NCBI GenBank assembly: GCA_013330915.1
Contig: DUHK01000111.1
Location: 1 to 11,111 of the forward strand
Source of the DNA: Methanosphaera sp.
Lineage (GTDB): Archaea > Methanobacteriota > Methanobacteria > Methanobacteriales > Methanobacteriaceae
Length of the DNA: 11,111 bases
Reading direction: 5' to 3'
Positions 7,253 to 11,111 of the stretch are shown piece after piece. Within the stretch, counting starts at the first letter, position 1. The number at the start of each line of letters is the position of its first letter. Made by a program: the position numbers and the translations under genes. The notes under the pieces were generated by a model. The model saw only the letters and a program-made list of their open reading frames with translations. It was not told the origin of the DNA and searched no databases.

Positions 7253-7281
7253 TTTATATAATCATATATAGATATCTATAT
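7253..7281 (+). promoter_or_regulatory. Candidate Flp-operon promoter with a 16-base palindrome at the start site
   Basis: TTTATATA at 7253-7260 is the best TATA match in the gap. A perfect 16-base palindrome ATATAGATATCTATAT (7266-7281) begins six bases later and lies across or just before the expected start near 7283-7287. The implied leader would be unusually long, about 175-180 bases. A nearer start from TATA-like words around 7341-7348 cannot be excluded. Confidence 0.4.
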
Positions 7282-7324
7282 TTATCCAATAAAAATTAAA
7301 AAATATTCAATTTAAACATTACAT

Positions 7325-7345
7325 TTTAATCAAATATTGATTAAA
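7325..7345. promoter_or_regulatory. 21-base inverted repeat upstream of the Flp operon
   Basis: TTTAATCAA (7325-7333) and TTGATTAAA (7337-7345) are perfect 9-base arms around ATA. The symmetry suits a dimeric DNA-binding regulator. If the promoter at 7253 is used, it would lie within the leader. In such AT-rich DNA some palindromes arise by chance, but 9-base arms with a 3-base gap are longer than the others seen here. Confidence 0.4.
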
Positions 7346-7462
7346 TACAAATCTTTTCGAACATATGTAAAAAAAAATATGAAAAATTATTTTTTTCTAT
7401 TATTACATGACACACCCGTTAAAAATTAAATATGAATATAATCTCTTGTAGGTGAAAAAGAT

Positions 7463-8491
7463 ATGTTAACAATCAATCACACAATATGCCCCGAATGTAG
7501 CATAGGCTGTGGTTTCAATGTAATTAGTAAAGATGGAATTATAGTAGGAATAAATCCATTTAAGAATAATGAAATTAATGAAGGAAAAAATTGTAAAAAC
7601 TGTACAGATTACATCAGTAAAATCTCTGCAATTGAAAACAAAAGCTTCAACTACGATAATGCAATCAATGATATAAAAGACAAAATAAACAACACAGATA
7701 ATGATAAAATAACCATAATAACTTCAGGAAACACAGATAACAACGATTTAGATAATTTAATTAAGTTTGCGGATGATAAAGGGTATGACCTTGTTTCATA
7801 TGAATATGAATTTACCAAAATCAATCCGGAATTAATTGCAGCTTATGATGATGTAGAACAAGCCGATTTAATAATTACAATAGGTGATATATTTAGAAAA
7901 AATTCCTTAATAGGAAGAAGAATTATTCATGCCCAACAAAACGGTGCAAAAACCATAAATATTTACACAAAAACCAATTTAACAGGATTTAATTCTGACG
8001 AATTTAAACAAATTGAATCATATGATCAATTAAATCAGATACTCGATTCAATACAAATAAGTGAAAATACAGTAGTCATAATCAATGAAATATCTTCAAA
8101 ACAGGACTATGAAAACATTATTAAATTCATTGAAGAAAAAAATATCCGAGTTTTACCTTTACTTCAACACCCAAACAGTTACTCTATTTTAGAAAAAACA
8201 GAATCTTTGTCCAGAGAAGAATTGGCAAGCAAAATCAAAGATTCAGAATTGATATTATTAGTTAACGAAAATCCATGTGAATACCTGGATGATGAAATTT
8301 TAGAAAACAAGGAAATAATATCATTTACTCAGGAACCTACAGAAATAGGTTTAACAGTTCCACTACGGGTATGGTGTCAAAAGGATTTATCATTCACAAA
8401 TTCTGAAGGATTAACCCAGGAATATTCTGATGCAATACTTGATGAGGAAAACACTTTAAAAACAATATCAGAAGTATTGGAATTATTATAA
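7463..8491 (+). CDS. Half-size formate dehydrogenase alpha-like protein (Flp type), no catalytic Cys/Sec
   Basis: Related to the N-terminal part of molybdopterin oxidoreductases such as FdhA. The [4Fe-4S] domain is clear: Cys9, Cys12 and Cys16 (CPECSIGC), then Cys44 in GKNC with another Cys at 47. Residues 84-170 match the first nucleotide-binding-like part of FdhA (TSGNTDNND; DVEQADLIITIGDIF; AQQNGAKTINIYT). FTNSEGLTQ at 311-319 resembles the FTNTEGRVQ block of FdhA. The protein is 342 residues against roughly 680 for FdhA. The FdhA region with the active-site Cys/Sec (expected about 103-125 here) has no Cys; after residue 47 only Cys272 and Cys305 remain. It is therefore unlikely to oxidise formate. 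From memory, Methanothermobacter carries similar fdhA-like genes named flp. It leads an operon with an FdhB-like and an MvhD-like gene. Probable role: iron-sulfur or scaffold subunit of an electron-transfer complex (inference). Confidence 0.75.
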   Translation: MLTINHTICPECSIGCGFNVISKDGIIVGINPFKNNEINEGKNCKNCTDYISKISAIENKSFNYDNAINDIKDKINNTDNDKITIITSGNTDNNDLDNLIKFADDKGYDLVSYEYEFTKINPELIAAYDDVEQADLIITIGDIFRKNSLIGRRIIHAQQNGAKTINIYTKTNLTGFNSDEFKQIESYDQLNQILDSIQISENTVVIINEISSKQDYENIIKFIEEKNIRVLPLLQHPNSYSILEKTESLSREELASKIKDSELILLVNENPCEYLDDEILENKEIISFTQEPTEIGLTVPLRVWCQKDLSFTNSEGLTQEYSDAILDEENTLKTISEVLELL

Positions 8492-8493
8492 AC

Positions 8494-8499
8494 GGTGAT
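8494..8499 (+). promoter_or_regulatory. Ribosome binding site that sets the FdhB-like start
   Basis: GGTGAT ends four bases before ATG 8504. The in-frame GTG at 8495 lies inside this site, so it is not taken as the start. The site begins two bases after the stop codon of the gene before it. Confidence 0.75.
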
Positions 8500-8503
8500 G
8501 TTA

Positions 8504-9658
8504 ATGAAATATTTACAAATCAAGTCTACTAATGAGGATATCTTAAAAAATTGTGAAAACGGTGGTGCAGTTACTTCATTACTATTGTCATTACTGGAGG
8601 AAGGAAAGGTTGATGGTGTTTTAAACCTCAAAAAACAGGAAAATGTTTATGATGGAATTCCAACATTTGTAACTACCAAGGAAGAACTGTTGGAAACATC
8701 TGGTTCATTGCACTGTGCACCAATATTGACATCAGACATCATTGCAAAATTCTTAAAGGATGAAACAATAGCAGTAACAACAAAGCCTTGTGATGCAATG
8801 GCCATTGATGAAATCTTAAAAAGAAGGGGTATTGATAGAAATAAGGTTTACATGATAGGATTAAACTGTGGAGGAACAGTAAGTCCAATAACTGCTGAAA
8901 AAATGATCAGACTTTTCTATGATGTGGATCCTGATGATGTAATTAAGGAAGAAATCAACAAGGGTCAATTTATAATTGAATTAAAAAACGGGGAAGAAAA
9001 GTCAGTTAAAATAGATGATCTTGAAGATGAAGGATATGGTAGAAGGAACAACTGTCAACGTTGTGAACTGAAAATACCTCGAAAGGCTGATGTGGCATGT
9101 GGTAACTGGGGTTCAAGTAAGGGATACACATTTGTGGAAATAAACACCCCTAAAGGTGAAGAATTAATACAAAATGCCATTGACAAGGGATACATTGAAG
9201 TTAAGGAACCATCCGAAAAACAAATTACAATTAGGGGTAAAGTAGAGAATGTAATGAAAAAGATGGCAAAAAAAGCACAGAAAAAACAATTGGAAAAAGA
9301 ATATCCTACTCCTGAAGAATTTAATCAGATATTATCAAGATGCATTAAATGTTTCAGATGTCGTGATGTATGTCCTGTATGTAACTGTAAGGTTTGTTCA
9401 TTAGAAAGCGAATATTTGCAGGAAGAGCCTACTCAAAAGCCTGATCCACTTTTAATGCATGGAATCAGGATGGGACACATGTCATTTAGTTGTATAAATT
9501 GTGGTCAATGTGAAGATGTATGTCCAATGGAAATACCTTTAGCCAGAATGTACCAGAAAGTTCAGTTAAAATATAAGGAAGAAACCGGATATATTTCCGG
9601 AGTAAGTGAAGATAAACCTCCAATGTATAGTGGTATGAAAGAGGAACTTGCAGAATAA
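8504..9658 (+). CDS. FdhB/FrhB-like F420-binding iron-sulfur protein with HdrC-like C-terminus (Flp type)
   Basis: Probable F420:electron-carrier subunit. Residues 1-245 match the FrhB/FdhB family that binds F420 through FAD: GGAVTSLLLSLLEEGKVDGV (20-39), TKPCDAMA (93-100), IGLNCGGT (118-125), and NCQRCELKIPRKADVACGNWG (183-203) with Cys184, Cys187 and Cys199 for a [4Fe-4S] cluster. A Lys-rich stretch (244-266) leads to two ferredoxin motifs: Cys280/283/286/290 and Cys330/333/336/340, the second followed by PMEIP as in HdrC. Cys293, 295 and 298 crowd behind the first motif. The 384-residue length is close to methanogen FdhB, so this subunit is complete although its alpha partner is not. The start follows the stop of the alpha-like gene by 12 bases, and the MvhD-like gene follows at 9676, so all three form one operon. 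Confidence 0.88.
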   Translation: MKYLQIKSTNEDILKNCENGGAVTSLLLSLLEEGKVDGVLNLKKQENVYDGIPTFVTTKEELLETSGSLHCAPILTSDIIAKFLKDETIAVTTKPCDAMAIDEILKRRGIDRNKVYMIGLNCGGTVSPITAEKMIRLFYDVDPDDVIKEEINKGQFIIELKNGEEKSVKIDDLEDEGYGRRNNCQRCELKIPRKADVACGNWGSSKGYTFVEINTPKGEELIQNAIDKGYIEVKEPSEKQITIRGKVENVMKKMAKKAQKKQLEKEYPTPEEFNQILSRCIKCFRCRDVCPVCNCKVCSLESEYLQEEPTQKPDPLLMHGIRMGHMSFSCINCGQCEDVCPMEIPLARMYQKVQLKYKEETGYISGVSEDKPPMYSGMKEELAE

Positions 9659-9675
9659 GAAAGGTGGATTGTAAT

Positions 9676-10077
9676 ATGAATAAAGATGATAAGGAAATTA
9701 AAATAATAGGGTTTTGCTGTAATTGGTGTTGTTATGGTGGAGCAGATAATGCTGGAACTAGTAGAATGGCTTATCCTCCGAATATCCGTATTATCAGAGT
9801 AATGTGTTCAGGAAGAATAAATCCTGACATGGTGTTTAAGGCATTCCATGATGGTGCAGACGGGGTGTTCGTTGGTGGATGTCACATAGGTGACTGTCAT
9901 TATGATGCAGGAAACTATAAATGGAGAAGACGGGCCCATCTAATCAGGCATATTCTTGATGAAATGAATATTGATCAAAGAAGATTTAAACATGAGTGGG
10001 TATCGGCATCTGAAGGGTCAAAGTTCCAGAAAGTAATGAATGAATTTTATGAGGAATTATCACAAATTGAAGGATAA
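9676..10077 (+). CDS. flpD: MvhD/FlpD-family [2Fe-2S] electron-transfer protein
   Basis: A 133-residue member of the family of the delta subunit of F420-non-reducing hydrogenase, whose Pfam family is itself named FlpD. It carries the full Cys set: CCNWCCYGGAD (Cys14, 15, 18, 19), VMCSGR (Cys44), and GGCHIGDCHYDAGN (Cys69, 74). In methanogens MvhD binds a [2Fe-2S] cluster and hands electrons from hydrogenase or formate dehydrogenase to HdrA for flavin-based bifurcation. Here it follows an FdhB-like gene, so the likely flow is F420 to FdhB-like to this protein to HdrA or a relative (inference); no hdr gene is in view. An in-frame GTG at 9664 belongs to the GGTGG ribosome site (9663-9667). ATG 9676 lies eight bases after it and is preferred. 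The symbol follows the family name, not proof of identity with a named locus. Confidence 0.88.
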   Translation: MNKDDKEIKIIGFCCNWCCYGGADNAGTSRMAYPPNIRIIRVMCSGRINPDMVFKAFHDGADGVFVGGCHIGDCHYDAGNYKWRRRAHLIRHILDEMNIDQRRFKHEWVSASEGSKFQKVMNEFYEELSQIEG

Positions 10078-10087
10078 TCATCATTCC

Positions 10088-10107
10088 TTTTTTTTAACTT
10101 TTTTTTT
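10088..10107 (+). terminator. Double oligo-T terminator after the Flp operon
   Basis: Runs of eight and nine T residues separated by AAC start about ten bases after the stop codon of the MvhD-like gene. This is the strongest archaeal-style stop signal in the window. Confidence 0.65.
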
Positions 10108-10266
10108 AAATCGGTAATTTTAGAATTATTTTTTGGTAATTTTAAAATTATTATATTCCAATATTTTAAAGATTTTAAGGTTTTAAAACTAATTTCATTT
10201 GATTTTACATAGATTTTTCTTAACTTTTGGTAAATTCATATATTTTATTTTAATTCATTTATTATA

Positions 10267-10309
10267 TTGGAATATTTTAATAGTAAAGTATATATATTTC
10301 TTATTCCAA
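10267..10309 (+). promoter_or_regulatory. Promoter core flanked by inverted TTGGAATA/TATTCCAA repeats
   Basis: AAAGTATATATATTT at 10285-10299 is identical to the promoter core of the aldo/keto reductase (2143-2157). It is bracketed by TTGGAATA (10267-10274) and TATTCCAA (10302-10309), a perfect 8-base inverted repeat symmetric about the TATA box. Transcription would start near 10313-10320. No protein gene follows, so the product is either an RNA or a lost gene. Confidence 0.5.
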
Positions 10310-10362
10310 ATACTAGTATAACAAACATATGATGAACAACAATTAAATTCAAAAAAATGGGT

Positions 10363-10409
10363 GTTCCATATAATCCAGTACTTTAAGTACGGATATATGT
10401 GGTGGGAAC
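10363..10409. ncRNA. Candidate structured RNA or leftward hairpin terminator
   Basis: A GC-richer island folds into a long imperfect hairpin. GTACT (10378-10382) pairs with AGTAC (10386-10390) over a TTA loop, ATCC (10373-10376) with GGAT (10391-10394) after a single-base A bulge, and CATAT (10367-10371) with ATATG (10395-10399) after a second A bulge. GTTCC/GGAAC (10363-10367 and 10405-10409) is an alternative basal stem. It lies about 50 bases downstream of the promoter core at 10289, so it could be a small RNA whose 3' end is near the T5 run at 10485-10489. Read leftward, the hairpin is followed within six bases by a seven-T run (plus-strand A run at 10351-10357), which would make it a terminator for the minus strand. 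Both readings fit; I cannot choose. I recognise no known RNA family. Confidence 0.35.
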
Positions 10410-10908
10410 TGTTAACATGATAAAATTTAATTCATAAAAAAATGATTTAAAAATAAATTAATACACAATATATCCCTAATATATTTTTCATGTAAATAGT
10501 AGTGGGAAAACGAAATTTAAATAGTTCATTTCATTCAATCTCTAAAATAAATTCGTATAATCAAATATAGGGAAAAATCATTTGTAAACATCTTGAAAAT
10601 CGGAAAATTATTTCCCAATAATTTCAATTCATAATCTTAATATGCGATTCATTTTCAATCATCTCGTGAATATGTTCATTTGTACTCAGCTCCAAAGGAA
10701 GTATAATGAGAATCAAATATTAGGATTTGCCAGAATTTCAAGGATAAATAAGTTCAATCACTTTTAGTGTGAAAAATAAATATATTCATAGGAAGATCAA
10801 CTGAAGATTAATATGCTCTGTTTAATTAAGTACTAAACTATGTGCATTTTTATCAGTTCCAAGTTTTACATATTAATTTTCTTTTGAAAAATCCAAAAAA
10901 AGTGTTTA

Positions 10909-11083
10909 TCACAAAGCTATAGAAAGTTCATTAAACATATGGTCAATGTTCAGTTCATTAGATTCTGTATAATTCATTGTAATCATCTCGGATAAAATGT
11001 TTTCAATCATCTCGCGTTAATTGTTGGAAATATAATACTTATCAGCTTCGGATAGAACTTGAGCATTGACAGATGTTATTCAT
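10909..11083 (-). pseudogene. Possible remains of a leftward gene
   Basis: On the minus strand a canonical GGAGGTG (11091-11097) lies seven bases before ATG 11083. The frame reads MNNICQCSSSIRS and stops at 11042. In another frame, after a stop, an open run of 33 codons (11010-10909) reads REMIENILSEMITMNYTES and onward, with gene-like composition. One frameshift and one stop would have to be repaired to join them. A similar segment, NEHIHEMIEN, lies further along in the same direction at 10681-10652. The short first frame could instead be a genuine 13-residue leader peptide. I recognise no family. Confidence 0.25.
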
Positions 11084-11090
11084 TTTTTAA

Positions 11091-11097
11091 CACCTCC
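11091..11097 (-). promoter_or_regulatory. Strong leftward Shine-Dalgarno at the window end
   Basis: GGAGGTG on the minus strand is a seven-base match to the 16S 3' end and is well spaced (seven bases) from ATG 11083, yet the frame it serves has only 13 codons. Its promoter would lie outside the window. Confidence 0.45.
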
Positions 11098-11111
11098 AGA
11101 AAGGGAAAACA

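Larger units (their letters stand above)
6815..7462. other. Long AT-rich regulatory gap between the phosphatase and the Flp operon
   Basis: About 650 bases without a credible gene on either strand; all open frames are short and lack ribosome sites. The phosphatase ribosome site is at 6821-6826. Between 6840 and 7140 I see only A/T tracts. At 7141-7160 TTTCTAA and TTAGAAA form a 7-base inverted repeat with a six-base gap, and a six-T run follows closely, which looks like a rightward stop signal with no gene before it. The last 210 bases hold a TATA box and two palindromes, listed separately, and a GGTGA ribosome site (7451-7455) seven bases before the ATG of the next gene. Confidence 0.5.
10078..11111. 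other. One-kilobase end region without a convincing gene
   Basis: After the Flp terminator no open frame longer than about 41 codons has a ribosome site. The stretch is not featureless. It holds a 19-base AT-rich word present twice with its centre inverted (10151-10169 and 10262-10280), a well-formed promoter core (10285-10299), a long hairpin (10363-10409), three copies of AATCATCTCG (10657-10666, 10981-10990, 11005-11014) and a good leftward ribosome site with a short reading frame (11042-11097). I see no tRNA, rRNA, CRISPR or insertion-sequence hallmark. It may combine a small RNA gene with the remains of a leftward gene. Confidence 0.45.

Noticed and set aside
7463..8491. Annotation as active formate dehydrogenase alpha subunit or formylmethanofuran dehydrogenase subunit B
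   Set aside because: Half the FdhA length, no Cys/Sec at the active-site region, and the operon partners are FdhB- and MvhD-like, not fwd/fmd genes.
8495..8503. GTG or ATG at 8495/8498 as the start of the FdhB-like gene
   Set aside because: Both overlap the GGTGAT ribosome site; ATG 8504 has the four-base spacing seen at other genes.
10363..10409. tRNA or H/ACA guide RNA at the hairpin
   Set aside because: No T-arm or acceptor pairing for a tRNA. An ACA lies shortly after the stem, but no kink-turn is visible, so the H/ACA reading is too weak to call.
10642..10767. 41-codon plus-strand frame (MRFIFNHLVN...)
   Set aside because: No ribosome site and no promoter at the right distance; it spans the repeat shared with 11000-11014, so it is more likely a by-product of the repeats.
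10652..11014. CRISPR-like array from the AATCATCTCG repeats
   Set aside because: The repeats are only 10-15 bases, unevenly spaced (24 and over 320 bases apart), and there are no cas genes.

Overview
The window looks like chromosome from a methanogenic archaeon of the order Methanobacteriales. Methanosphaera or a close relative is my best guess, but this is inferred from gene content and style, not from a marker gene. The pointers are very AT-rich DNA, Shine-Dalgarno sites of the form GGTGAT four bases before the start codon (a match to the archaeal 16S 3' end), TATATATA-type promoter boxes with purine-rich BRE-like flanks, bare oligo-T runs after stop codons, and a three-gene cluster related to methanogen F420-dependent formate dehydrogenase and the MvhD subunit that joins heterodisulfide reductase.

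Layout. Bases 1-1895 hold a membrane acyltransferase (+) and an alpha/beta hydrolase (-) that converge with only two bases between their stop codons. A 295-base divergent intergenic region carries a well-formed promoter with an inverted repeat over its BRE/TATA. It drives an aldo/keto reductase with two C-terminal [4Fe-4S] motifs (2191-3306, TTG start). Next come a radical SAM protein with a CX4CX2C cluster loop and an iron-sulfur flavoprotein-like gene (3470-4905), probably one operon. Two overlapping genes for small membrane or surface proteins follow (5027-6122). A HAD-family phosphatase (6161-6814, -) converges on them. After a roughly 650-base AT-rich regulatory gap comes the Flp-type operon (7463-10077): a half-size FdhA-like protein, an FdhB-like F420/iron-sulfur protein and an MvhD/FlpD protein. 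The last kilobase (10078-11111) has no convincing gene. It has a promoter core identical over 15 bases to that of the aldo/keto reductase, a long imperfect hairpin, repeated short motifs and what may be a decayed leftward gene.

How the genes fit together. The redox genes (aldo/keto reductase, radical SAM, flavoprotein, Flp trio) are all iron-sulfur or flavin based, as expected in a strict anaerobe. The Flp trio is the most interesting unit. It keeps the parts of a formate dehydrogenase-HdrABC connector that handle F420 and iron-sulfur electrons, while the molybdopterin subunit is reduced to about half size and has lost the catalytic Cys/Sec position. I infer an electron-transfer module between F420 and an MvhD-type partner such as heterodisulfide reductase, not a formate dehydrogenase. 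The acyltransferase, the two small membrane proteins and possibly the hydrolase suggest cell-envelope work.
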